From positions 64,411-128,410 of the forward strand of contig JAYKAV010003365.1 in NCBI GenBank assembly GCA_035582835.1: a stretch of DNA of 64,000 bases. The letters run 5' to 3'. A model generated the notes under the pieces. That model did not search any database and was not told the origin of the DNA. It worked only from the letters and a program-made list of their open reading frames with translations. Position numbers and translations under genes: made by a program. How positions within the stretch are numbered: the stretch's first letter is position 1; the number at the start of each line of letters is the position of its first letter. This document shows positions 44,655-56,800 of this stretch, piece after piece. Source of the DNA: Phoebastria nigripes. Its lineage: Eukaryota > Chordata > Aves > Procellariiformes > Diomedeidae.

Positions 44655-47600
44655 CTTTTAAACACTCACAAACACGATTGCATCTCTAACCTGAGGAGGG
44701 GATTATTACCAGTCACGTAGAGTTCCCATCTGGCAGCGGCAAACCCCACTGCAATTGCTTTGTAACAGCAACTGGAGGCGGACACGTGGCCTTAATGTAA
44801 GGCAGGTATTTGTAAGTGGGATGGGTACTGCGACTGTAAAAGAAGGAAGACCCTGTTTAATGAGACGGCCTGTACTATGTATGTGTGCTACATTTGCTGT
44901 AGAGCTGTAAAAACTGTCCGTCTTTCTCTCCAAGCTACTTTCTGGCTGCGTTTCTGTATCCCTCATGATTTGGAGCTGTTGAAATAGTTCTAAACATTAG
45001 GGGTATTGCAGAACTTGAGATAACGCTGCCAGTCTTGCTCAATGGCAGAGGGATAATAATGGCAGGTTCTTACAAAAAATACCTGCGGGGAGAGATCCTG
45101 GTTTCATTTGCTTGTTTGTTTTAAGGTGCACTGCTGTGTTTGCATTTGTTGGTGCCAAATGCTTTTGCTCCCTCTGCCATATAACTGAATGTCGGTTTAG
45201 TTACCTTAAAATGCAGCCTGAAACAATTCCCGTGCTTCATGAACTGCTGGAAATCACGCAGCTGAGGAGAAGAGAATTCAGGCGTTGTCAGGAGATACTT
45301 TGGCAGTGAAAAGGCAGGGTGTGCGCAGGGGGTTGGCGCCTCACATGCAGCTCTCCAAGGAAACTCAGTGTGGGGGGCAGAAAGGAGTAACAGCACTTCT
45401 TTGCTTCGCTTGCAGAGCTGCAGCCTTTTACTCCGCTTTCCCTGAGCCACCTCTCCACCTACCTATCATTAGCATTAAAAACCATACCCTATTAATTGCT
45501 GTCATTAAAAATAGAGGGTTTTCTGTCCTGTGCCAATAGAGAGGGTGTCTCTGCCCGGGAGCACAGCCCCTGAGCCCTTTGGCAGCGGTGCGAGGGCTCC
45601 CATCGACTCCAGCGGGTGCTGGCTCCCGGCCCAGGACAGCCGATGCTGCCAAGAGCCGCGCTGCCGCCTGTTCTCCAAGTGAGAACCCGATACCAGGGCA
45701 AAACCCGGGACAGCTGCAGCAGTCACACACCGGTGCACCATTTGGAGACTTACACAGGGGCACAAAAATGAGCTGCTCCTTAATATAACTTATTACAGCC
45801 AGCTAAGCCACGCTTTGCAGAAGAAAATTACATCCTAAAGCTGTTGCTGCATCGAGGCGTTCTGAAGGCACAATAAGATCTTAAAAATGCGTCAGACAAA
45901 ACGAAACGGTTTTCTTATAGTGTCACAGTAATCCCAATTAGGACTATAATGCATGAATGTGTGAGATAGATATACATGGTTTCTTAAACAGGGGCTGTTT
46001 ATGCAAGCGTTTCCTTGCTGTGCCTGCTGGGAATACAGCCTCGTCAGGAAAACGACATTTGCAAACAAATGAGCAGAGAGACACCAGCAAGTTCTCATCT
46101 CGGAGGGAAATTAGCATTTTAATATTCTACGCGGGGCTTTGCTAGATGGCCAGGGCTCATAGGTGCTGTGTAATAATGTTACCGATAATTAGTAATAAAT
46201 CTGATGCTGAAATGCCACGGAGTCAGGGCTGTCTGCATCCTTGGCGTGCAGCGGGGGCTTTGGGCAAGAGCTGCTCTCATGGCAGATACCTCCCTGAGAG
46301 TATTTTACAAACGGAGATAGGAGACTCATGGCTAAAATTAAGGGATAAGAGGGGTGGCTGGTAAGAGAGCTGAGCGGCATGGAAGTCAAGAGAAAACTTC
46401 GGTGCNGAGAGAAGGGAGGATGAAGGTATTGCAGGCCTGATCCTGCTCCTGATGTTGCGCTGGGACCGAGCATCCTTCAGCAGNGCTGGCCCAGGCTTTC
46501 TGCCCCTTGCAAACAGCTGGTCCCCTCTGGGCAAAGACAGCAGGGACATGGGGCTTGCAGGATGGGGAATGGGATGAACAAGGATTGGGGGCAGTGCAAT
46601 GGGGTCCCTACAGCTCACAGGTGATGAGTGACTCGGTGGTACAGGGGAAGGCAGCAGGGGTGGAGCCTGACCCAGAGGACAGTTCTGAGGCTTCGTCCAG
46701 CAGCAGGACAGGCTGAGACCCTGGTGATGGCAGGCTCGGGAACAGCAGGAGGAGAAGGCAGGAGCTGTCAGCTGCCAGGGGAACCCCTGTGTGCCTGCAG
46801 GGAAGTGGATGCAGCTGGTCTGAGTGCGAGTGCCTGGTCTGGGGACACATGTTTCTCTTCCATAGCCTTGCACGGAGCAGGGAGGAGATGCTGCTGCAGC
46901 TCCCGGATGGCCCGGCTCTGCTGTGGATCACNGCATTGCACGACACATCTTGTAAAGAAAGGGTGCAGAAATTATCAAAACCGTGTGGAGTAGTTTGCAT
47001 GGGGAACATCTCCCATGAGCAGCTCCTCCCATGCCTGGGTCAAGACCACCTATTTAAGACACCAAAGGTTTGAAGCCTGCCCTGGCATAGGCTGTCGAAT
47101 CTCTGCCTGCCCCAGTCCCATCCTGGGACTGTGGGATCCAGGCTAACTGGGAGCGTTTATCCCATCAGATGGCTTGAGGGGTTTTATTCCCCAGCAAGCT
47201 GCTTGGAGGGATGCAGAGAATGAAAGTTTTTCACAGGCAAGACACATCTCTCTGGCTGCGGTGAGGCGTTTCTAGTGGCATCTGACGCTGTGGCAATTAA
47301 TTAACAGTGGGCACAGCAGGTGCCTCTTTAGCCCGAAGCTGCAATTTCACTGCAGGCATTTCCCCATAACCTGCTTCTGATCTGATTTTTCTGTCAAACG
47401 TATCTGTTGCTCTCACTCTTTTTTTTTTAATTTTTAAAAATTTTAACGACGGCTTTTACCGTTCTCACCAGAGCCATTTGCCAGCTGCCGCAGTCAGCTA
47501 TTCCCCACACACGCAGGAGAGGCTCAAAGCAGGGCTTCACTTCACAGAAGGTGAGAAACGCACAGGCTGGGGCTGCTGACTGGCACCGCTCCCTCGCCAG

Positions 47601-50600
47601 GGTGCTCTCGAAGCCCCGACTGCTCTTTTCTCTCTCTCCTGGGCCTGGCCAGCATAATCTCAGCCTTACCGCTCTGGGCGGGAGTTTCTGGGGACCGATT
47701 GCACTTCATTGTTTTATCTCCTATTTCTGTATGTGTATTTTGGAGGTCTTTCTCTGAGGTCTGCCTGGGTGGCTTTTGTCTCTTTTATGGGATTCTAAAA
47801 TTATCGGCTGATGCTTATTCTTTTTGTTGGGTGAAATGTTTACAGCCTCTTGCTAAATCCGAACGGTTCCTCTCTAATTTGTGTTTCTGTCTTCGTCAAA
47901 CCCTAAGGAGAGAGAGATATTTTGAGTCCAAATTAGTTGTCTGGAAATTGTACTTTGAGGGAAAAACCATACGGCTAACTGCTGCTAACTGTGCAGTAGG
48001 TAAGGCTGAAACCCAACCGATAGCTACGTCCTCTAGCTGGGGAGATTTAACCGAGGCCACTTTCTTCTCAGACGCCCATTTCACTGGGCTACATGTACTG
48101 TTTGTGTAAGAGGGAGAACTGATTTTAGATCCCTGTTTTCATAATAATATTACGGGCTCATATTGGTAATATCTTAATGCCCCATGCAAACTACTGAATT
48201 GAGCCCAGCCTCTTGTGTTTTGGGTTGCGCCCTGCCCTCCCTACCATGCGGTGTCCACAGGTTTGGCATTTGCTGTTGCCCTTTGTAGGCCACGAGCTGG
48301 ACAAATCCCAAGTGTGAAATGCCTGTACGGGCTGGTGGCACTGAAGCCACAACCTGGAGCACATGTGGAGTGGATCAAGGCAAAACAAGGATGAGTTGGT
48401 GAGGCTGTAAAGTAATTTCTCCAGGCAATGGAGATGGGAACGTCAAAGAAATGCACCTGCCAAAAAATGGCTCCCAGCTGAATGGGTGAGTGTGTGTTAG
48501 CAATGGGTTTAGGACAGACAAAATGATCATGCATGTAACTCACAGAGCTTCTGGGAGAGGAAGATCAGGCCTGTAACTGGAGCAATAACAAGGGAATGAT
48601 CTGCTGTGGTCCATATTTTTTCAGTCACTCCTAGCGTGCCTGCAAGGCAGCTGGCCATGCGGCTTAACGTTAGACAGGGCTTTCTTCTCCTGCCACCTTT
48701 TGCCTGTGCTTAGGACCACATCATTCATGACCACACCAGTCTTGCCCCAAAGTAAATGATATATCAATAAATCAGGAATGACAAAAATGTTGNCACTGCA
48801 ATTTCAGGCAGGATTTAGCCAGATCTGCTCTATTTTTTCTTATGATCAGGTTAGTTCTTGCACAAGCGCAGCTCTGAAGGCAATTTGTAAGAGCTGGAGG
48901 TGTGAGAGTACATTTTCCACAGAGGACTGTGCAGATCAGCAATTTACACTGTTTTTCATTTGCTGCAGGAAGAGAAGTCTGTAAAATAAAGGGAGCTTTT
49001 CAAGAGAATGTGATCACCAAACACACCTCCAGGATTTTGCTTCGTTAAAGATGGTGAGGATGTTATTTGCATTCTCAGCAATAAATAAATTTTCTTCATC
49101 TCTCTGGTGCCCAGACTGCGCAGCTTCCATGAAGAGCTATGCCTTCAGGCCTCCTCTCTTGCGCTCATTCAAACACACACAAAGGATCACGCCAGGAAGC
49201 AAGTGATATAGTTGAAGTTGCAGTTTTTGCAGCTCTGGAAATCTAGCCAGGATCCCTGAGTGAGGTTGGGGATATTAGCTAGACCTCCAAGATCAGCATC
49301 TGCACAAGCAGGAGGTTGTCTGGAGCCTGACTTTCAGAATTACATATATTTTTTATTTTTCAATCTCTTCTCAAACAGGCTGTCATGCTGCCTCCCTGGC
49401 TCTCCTGTATACACATGCATCTTGGATGGAGATAAAGTATCGCCATCTACTGGTGGCTGGAAGGATAATGGCAGAAAATTTTAGAAGGTAATGAAATAAA
49501 AGAATTGGCTGTGCTTTTGCCAGGTACCCATCTGAGATGCTGCAGAGAGCCCTGCTCCAAGGGAGGGGAAGGTGGCTCACAGGGCCTCTTTGCACTGCCT
49601 CACCCTGCAGGTCCCCCCTCCTGAAGCCTCCTTGGCTGCGTTAGAAGCAGCTGAAGCCTGGCAGGGTATTTCTGACTCACCCTTGCTGTGGTTGCACCTG
49701 CCCTTTGGTCTTGTGTGCTCCTGGCACTGTTTGCCCAGGGTCTGCATGACATATTGGGTGATGCTTTGATGGGCTGGAGCAGTTGTGGCTTGGTTGCCTG
49801 GAAATGGGAAACGAAGGCTGTGCCCGTGAACCACGCTACCCCGGGAAGCAGCCAGTTCTTCCCCACAGGAGCTGGGCTCAGGTCTCTGGGCCGCGAAGGG
49901 CTCCGGCCAGCTGGACAGCTTCCAGGCTGTCACAGCCAGGTGTCAAGTGCAGAAAAGATCCTGTTTCTGCTATGCCCTTTGCAGCAAAGTGGCCAGTGAA
50001 CCCAGAGCAGGGGTGTGTGAAGATAGAAAGATGCTATTTGCTGCTCTGATTCACATGTGTTGATGGGTTGTTGAGATCAGACAGGGATGTGACAAGCTGC
50101 GGTGACCTGGAGGGCAGGGAGGAGGTGGGGTCATCTCCTGGTGACAGGGAGGGTGCTCCACAGCCCGTGACTTTGTTGCTGTCCTTGCCTAAAGAGTCGG
50201 GGAAGGCACAGCCATGGCTTGGCTTGCACACTCCAGAAATGCCCCAGCAGAGGTGTGGGGTCCCACAGCCCATGCACAGCCCTCAGCAGGTGAAGGCGTA
50301 GGTGAGCATGGCTAGAGACAGTGATGGAGGGAACAGTGCTGGGGACGGGATCTCTTTGCTCAAAGGCCCCCATAGCTATCAAGTCCCATCTACTGAAGGC
50401 AGTGAGAGGCAATGGTGTATAGGCAGTGGCGCTGAGGTGGACCTGTGGCATGGGCATGCTTTTGTTGAGCTGAGAGAGTGGAGCCCATGGAGCTGACCAC
50501 CAGCAGCGGGCAATGGACCACCCGCACCCACCTGGGATAACTTCCCCAGGGGGCTGCAGACAAGTCCTAGCCCATCTTCGGCCAGTGCTCACCAGCACCT

Positions 50601-50786
50601 GCAGGATCAGAGGGAGATGGAGCAGAGGAGCAAGGGAGATGATGGGAGGAAACAGAGTGAAGGGGTATCAGAAAGCAGCTGGGAAACTGACTGAAACAAG
50701 GACTTCATGGCAGTGGTGGGAGATCTCCTTCAGTAACAGGAACTCTTGCCCTGTTTCCCCAAGGTACTTGTGTGACTTGACCTTCT

Positions 50787-50792
50787 AATAAA
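50787..50792 (+). promoter_or_regulatory. Possible orphan polyadenylation signal
   Basis: AATAAA in ccttctaataaaaccttgcc, followed by ttggtttacatg and then gcgtgtcaagg, a reasonable T/G-rich downstream context. A 91-codon plus-strand frame (50513-50788) ends in a TAA that overlaps the signal. No homologue is recognised. Confidence 0.25.
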
Positions 50793-53580
50793 ACCTTGCC
50801 TTTGGTTTACATGCAGAGCGTGTCAAGGTGGCAGCCACCCTGGAGATTACAGTACAATGTAGGCACACAGCTTTATTCCCTACACGGTCATTTCCCATAC
50901 TTGCTGGATGGGTTTTGAAGCCTGCACCAAGCTTCGTGTTGCTGCAGCTGCCAGCATCCAGGTTTTAGTGTGGACGCAGTCTCTGCCGAGACAGCAGGAT
51001 AGAAACAGTCTGCGCAGACATTCGTGTCAGTTGCCAGCAAAGGTGCACAGGAGATGTGTCTTTTCTTCCCAAGCTACTTGGACCTGTTGTGTTGAATACT
51101 CGTAATAGGAATTCCTAGGAACACCAGCACCCAGCAGGGGTCATGTGGACTTCTAGGATAGACACCACCAGGCTCTACTAAATCTTGACTTTGCTTCTGA
51201 TTGTCAGTTAAAACACAATCAGAGGGAAGAGGGACTAAGAGTCACCCCATCTTTAAGTGTTTTATGCTTTTTCTTACTGAGGACATTTTGACTTCTCTTT
51301 AAGCACCATCATCTCCCCCCTGTTTGCAAAAGGCCATCAGAAAGCAAAGAGAAACACCTCTGGGTTNCAAGAAAATACTGTTCAGGGTGAGCCTCTCTGT
51401 CCATCCATCACTCTTCAGTCTACTGTTCTGGGCATTTGCAATGTGCCACAGCAATCACAGCCTGCGTCCCTGCCCGAGCAATGCCTGTTGCTCACACCAG
51501 GTTGCAAGTGCCCAGCAGCCAGTGGAGCAACTGCTGAGTTAGGAGAAAGCAGGTTGCGCTGGGGGCCTCCTCTGACACCATCACAGGGCATTTTAATTTT
51601 TTGGTTTTGTTCCACCTAGCCACAAAACTCCAATATATCAGATTTTCTATGAAAGGGACTGCAACCTTGGCTCTGGGGAAGGCAGCAAGTCTCAGATCCT
51701 GGAAATCATGGGACTGTGGGCTCCGAGGAGTTGAAAATATAGCAACTTGTGTTGCTGGGTGCATGACTTCTTGTCAGGCAACCAGGGGATAGTGCTGAGG
51801 GACTGTTTAGGACGTGTGGGCTCTGCTGGAACTTTGTCAAAGTCACAACCTTTCCACAAAATGTTTCAACATCACTGAATTGGCAAATTCTAATGAAAGA
51901 AATATTTCAGCTGATTTTTTTCTACCCTTCTCTTGTGGGTAACACATGAAACAAAGAGGAGAGGGTGTTAAAATTCCAATAAAAATCTATTTTTAATTTT
52001 AAAAAGGCAAGCCTTGCAAGCACACACTGTGCATTATGATACGGCATTTAACTGTATGACTCTGCTATACAATCATTTCCCAGGGCAAACATATAAAAGA
52101 GTAGGATTAAGAATGCAGGGGCTGCTGTAAATCTGGTTTCTTATAATTTTCTGACTCTTAGTTTTGCAAAACAAGAAAGTGTCCCTTTTTCTGTTAATGG
52201 TTTTACGTGCCCGTATATGTAATAACACAAAAGCAGTGTGGCTTGGAGCCAGTGCAAGAGGACAACAGTCCAGCATAAGAAGCAATCATCTTTCTGGGAC
52301 AGCAGAGAAGGAAATGTCAGGCAACGGGGCCATTCCCCAGGCTGGAAAGCGCAGCAAAACATTTCAAACCCAATGGCAAATGCAGCTGCAGCAGCTGCCT
52401 GCCTCTCCCAGAAAGCAGAAGAGGACAGAGGTTCATTTTCCTAGGTCACTGCTGCTATAACCATTAAGACTTTTGTTGTTCTCAGATTATTTTGCTTCAA
52501 CTTATTTTCATTGGAGCCAAATGAAGACATTGAGAACTGCAAGTGAGTAATGTCTGATCTCGAGGCTTGAGCTAAATGTCTTTACTATTTTTTCCCTGTA
52601 CCACCATGAGATATAAGGGAGAATTAGGTTCAGCTTTGTGGTCCTTATATATTGAAAATGTCCTTCAATATGCCAGTGATGGCATAGGGAATACTTATGT
52701 GACTTTTGAGATATGTCCATGGATCATTTGCTTTGTTATTTTTTCCAATACTAGTGTTTTTGCAGTTTATTTTGGCTATGTCTTTAAAGAAAAAAAAAAA
52801 AGAAATCTTTCAAGCATATCAGCAAATCAGGCATTATTTTATGCACTGTGGTTATCCTATGCTTCTCTGAAGAGGTCTACAAAATAAATAAACTTCTAAG
52901 AAGGGCGTTATGAAAATACCCCACAACTGAAAAAAAATGTGTTTTTAATATCAAAATTTGTGCCTCAGCCATTTTTCACTGTTTTGTTGGCAACCACTGA
53001 TGTTGGATCAGAGGGAAAATATGTTTCAAAATATATTTTTGCAGTGACTATTTTNGATTCAATTGCCCATTTGATTGTGCCAAGCAGATCAACATTCAAA
53101 ACACCTTATTAATAAAACTTCCTTCTGCTTGTTTGCAAAAGCAAAGTACAAGACCTATTTATGGAGAGAGCCACTTAAAAAAATATTCCATGCCCCTGAA
53201 TCACGCGCACTACAAACCCAGTTGTGTTGTTAGTTCATTGTCACTTCCATGCAGACAATTCTGCTTTATTTTTGGTATTATTTTCAAAGAGTTGCTGGCT
53301 GAAATCAGAGTGCCAGCAGCCCTGGATCTCCCCTGATATTCCTGGTTTTGTATTTTTGTCTGACACCTGTTGGAACTGAGTCCTCTCTGTCACTGGGGAG
53401 AAAGCTTGGGCTTTCCTTGGCAATAAACGCTGGATTTGCTGATGCAAGTCGAGGTGCTCCTTTATTATTACTTCCTGAGCAGGTCACATATTCCTTGCAG
53501 CCTTTTTTTAGCTTCTGCAAAAATCTATCAGAACTACCTCATCTAAGAGAGACTGGGTTTCTTTGTGGTTCTGCACCAGA

Positions 53581-53627
53581 CTTGTCCCTTCTCTGTTTCT
53601 TGTCCCTTCTCTATTTCTTCTCCCTTC
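53581..53627. repeat. 18-bp tandem repeat
   Basis: Units cttgtcccttctctgttt (53581-53598), cttgtcccttctctattt (53599-53616) and a partial cttctcccttc give about 2.6 copies. Confidence 0.85.
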
Positions 53628-53784
53628 AGTGAGGATTGGACGTGGTGTAAATTTTTTCCAAGATGTATTTACAGTGCATTCCTCATTCTACAGCAAATTA
53701 GAGACCCTTTGCTCAGTGACATTTGTGTCAATACACAGCGGCCTCGTTTTACTGCTTATTGCCAGGTAAACAGTACCATGGCAT

Positions 53785-53835
53785 TGAATAGGATCACTCA
53801 CATGGGGACAGGTTGCAGGATCAAGCCCTTGATCT
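53785..53835. repeat. Possible old palindromic amniote repeat fragment
   Basis: The segment gaataggatcactcacatgg, gg, acaggttgcaggatcaagcc resembles 'aatgggactactcacatg...ttgcaggatcaggcccta', one arm of the same kind of palindromic repeat proposed at 24035. It is short and diverged. Confidence 0.3.
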
Positions 53836-56800
53836 AGATCCTGATATATTTTGAAGCTAATCCAAGAGAAAGCACTGATTTTACTATGTAAGCTCTATTT
53901 TGTATCATCAGCTGTGTAAAGGTCGTGTGCTTGCTTAGCTCTAGAGCTTCCCAGTAGCGGTAAAGCACTTGGTGTTTTACATCCACCCCTGAACAGGGAC
54001 CCTGAACATCCCTGGGGTCCTTGGAACAAGCTGAGCCAAGAAACTCAAGATCCAACAGGTCTATCACAGAGGGCCCGTGCAGCAGGACTTCGTTCCTGTT
54101 GCATCTTTACTGAATACATAAATTCAAAAGGAATTTGGGGGTAGGGGAAGTATGGAAACAAAATTATATAATAGTATTTGAATTTTTGCTGTGAAGAAGA
54201 AACTAAAAATGTAATACAGCAAGAGGATCATTTTGGAAATGACCAGCTGGAATTTTACCACATTTCTGAAAATGTTGTCTTTCAGGAAGCCAAGTAAGGA
54301 GAGTTGCAGTCTAGAAATGATTTTGACACAAAGTTTTTAACAACTCAGTATATACTTAGCAGTGCCCTGCTGCCTCTGCTCTCTTTCCAGAGGAAGGAGT
54401 TGATCAACGCTTTCATGTTGGGCATGACCACTTGGTTAAGATTTACTTTGAAACTATGGTCCATGGCTTTTAACCAAAGCTTCTCATAGTTTAATAGTGA
54501 AAACAACCTTAAAACAGTGTCATCTGCCTTGCAGGACTTTTTATTCCTAATTTGATGCTCTGGAGAGCACTGTTGGGACGTCTTTCTCAGGGTACAAGCG
54601 CATGTCTCACCTGAGATCCTAGCACTGAGCTTGTCAACTCTGTGAGTGTCCTTCTGGCAATGGGTTCGTCCATTGAGCTGCGGCTGGTGTTGCTGTGACT
54701 TGTTATGTTTAACCAAAGTATTATTTTCACTGTGAAGCAGTGTCCCGAACACAAGGATACTTCCAAGACCTGTGAAAGCTTTCATGTCCCAAGAACATTT
54801 GGGGTGTTTTGGAGATGTGGAGCCACCCCACTCAGTGCATGTAAGGGAATCCAGGAAAAGCCTTTTTTTTGGCAGCTCTTCAGTGAGGTAAGAATGCAGG
54901 CTTACCAGGACATACAACTTTCATTAAATGTTGATGCAACATTGCTTCTCCGAACACTGAAGTGCTTTTGGAAAAGCTACCCTGGAATACATTTCTGCCG
55001 AGTCAGTGGTTAAATCCAGATTCAAACTACAAATCACACTCTGGCAGAAGTATTTCAGGATTTCATCTGATATTTACATAAATTTACATCTGCAAGAAAG
55101 TCTTCAGATGTGCTATAATCCTGCTAGAGTAATCTTTAAATAAATATTTATCTACTTGAAACAGGAAAGCTGAAACAGCTGTAATATTATGAATATAAAT
55201 ACATGTGAAAGCTTGCTCATTCACTTAACAGCAGCAGGGTTTATGGCTAGCCTGGTGTCAATGACTGCACTAGATATGAATAACCTCAATAAATATGAGG
55301 CTCTGATTTGGTCTCAGCTGCACTGTTATAAATCCAAACTATTTCCCCGCTAGCAGAGGATTTATTCCATATTACTGTACTAGTAAGATCCGTATAAGTA
55401 GCATTGATATCATTATATCAAGTAGCTAGGATTAAAAATGGGCCTCCTACGGTTTAGGTTGTAATTATGTACTTGATTTCTGAAGTGGGATCTACTTCCA
55501 TACAGTGAAATTAAGAAGAGTAAGATGATCTGAGTTATCTTACATAGTGTTTCCTTGCAGTTTTTTTAGATACTTGGTAGAAACAGACTTCCTTTTACGT
55601 TATTTACAGGGATTTGCTCAAGAACTTGGAGACAGTTAGAGTCACTATCTTTCTTACAGAAAGAAAAAATGGTGTTACCCAGTTTTAGCAAGAAAATGCA
55701 TTACTGAACTGTTTCAACGCTCACTGCCTCTACAGTTACTTGTTATCATCTACACTGGAGCTGGGAAAACTGGTTAGCTGAGCCACCAAATGTGTTTCCT
55801 ATCAGATGTCCCCAGTGTTTCCTATGAAGAGACTGCATTTGAAAAGATGGCTAAGAATTGTGTATAGGCACATTAACCCTTTCTTCATGAGAGGTAAATC
55901 TTGTCATCAAATGCAAATATTGTGTCTGTTATTTTGACAGATCCTTCAAATGTATAAACAAATTCTGAAGAGGATTTTATTTCTAGCCATGTATGGGAAT
56001 GCTGTTTCTTAGTGGTCTGTAAAACACTATAAACGCTATAAATAACATGCAATTAATAATCCTGGTAGTGATTAAAATTGACTATNCTTTCTTTCCAAAC
56101 AGATTTTTTTTCTGGCCAGCTCATTTTCTACCGCTTCATTTAAATGCTATGAAAGGGAAGGAGAAAAGTCCCTTTCTAGACATGTCTCCTGGTCTGGTCA
56201 GAGAAGCCACGCTCTGCAGAGGCTCTCAGTGCCTGTCTGACCCTGCTTGAAGAGTTTGTTTTAATATCGACAGGGCACTTCTGAGTTCCTTTAATGACGT
56301 CTCTTTTCCACTTGAAGTGAAATAACCTTTTGCTTCTCATCCTATTTTAAACCTTTGGACACTTCCCTTGAGTGCACAAATTGAATGACACCATTCACCT
56401 ACGATGTAGTTTGAGAATCTGAGTCCTCCTGAGGATAATTGCAGAAACAGCGCAGTGACTCCTCAGAGAAACAGATATCGAACTGGGAAAGAGTGCTGTC
56501 ATGCAGGAAGAGAGGTACCATCTCCCTAAGACTCAAAGCCTTTGGGTGCTTTGGTGCCTGCAGAGGCTAACAGCTTTACTCGTCAGGCCCTACGGCCATC
56601 CTCAAGTGTCCTGCTTGGCAGTGCTGCAGAGGCTGGCGTGGTTCTGCCAGCCTGGAGCACATCTTCGTGGACACATCCTTGATATGGTGCTGGGACCAAG
56701 GCCTTGGTCTCCCATGTCCCTGTGGCTGTCATCGGCACCTGGTTATTCTTGGGTTGGTCTTTCTCCTCTTGGAGGTGTTGCATGCAGTATGGGTGTTCCT

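Larger units (their letters stand above)
37561..47500. other. Intergenic block with higher G+C, no recognised gene
   Basis: Composition changes near 37.6 kb to G+C-richer sequence rich in CTG, CAG and CCC words, and returns to A+T-rich near 47.5 kb. Long frames here (for example minus 38217-38801 and minus 46277-46873) overlap frames on other strands and show no family signature, as expected from fewer stop codons. A CR1 tail lies at 40254-40331 with a GT repeat just upstream. AATAAA occurs at 44649. Short A+T-rich islands with homeodomain-like TAAT words occur near 45470-45520, 45830-46200 and 47290-47310. Confidence 0.55.

Noticed and set aside
46277..46873. Minus-strand frame of 198 codons
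   Set aside because: Contains two N codons, is Pro/Ser/Leu-rich with no domain, and overlaps open frames on the other strand.
54345..54917. Minus-strand frame of 190 codons
   Set aside because: No domain, signal, or family resemblance; no splice or promoter context. Length alone is compatible with chance in this much sequence.
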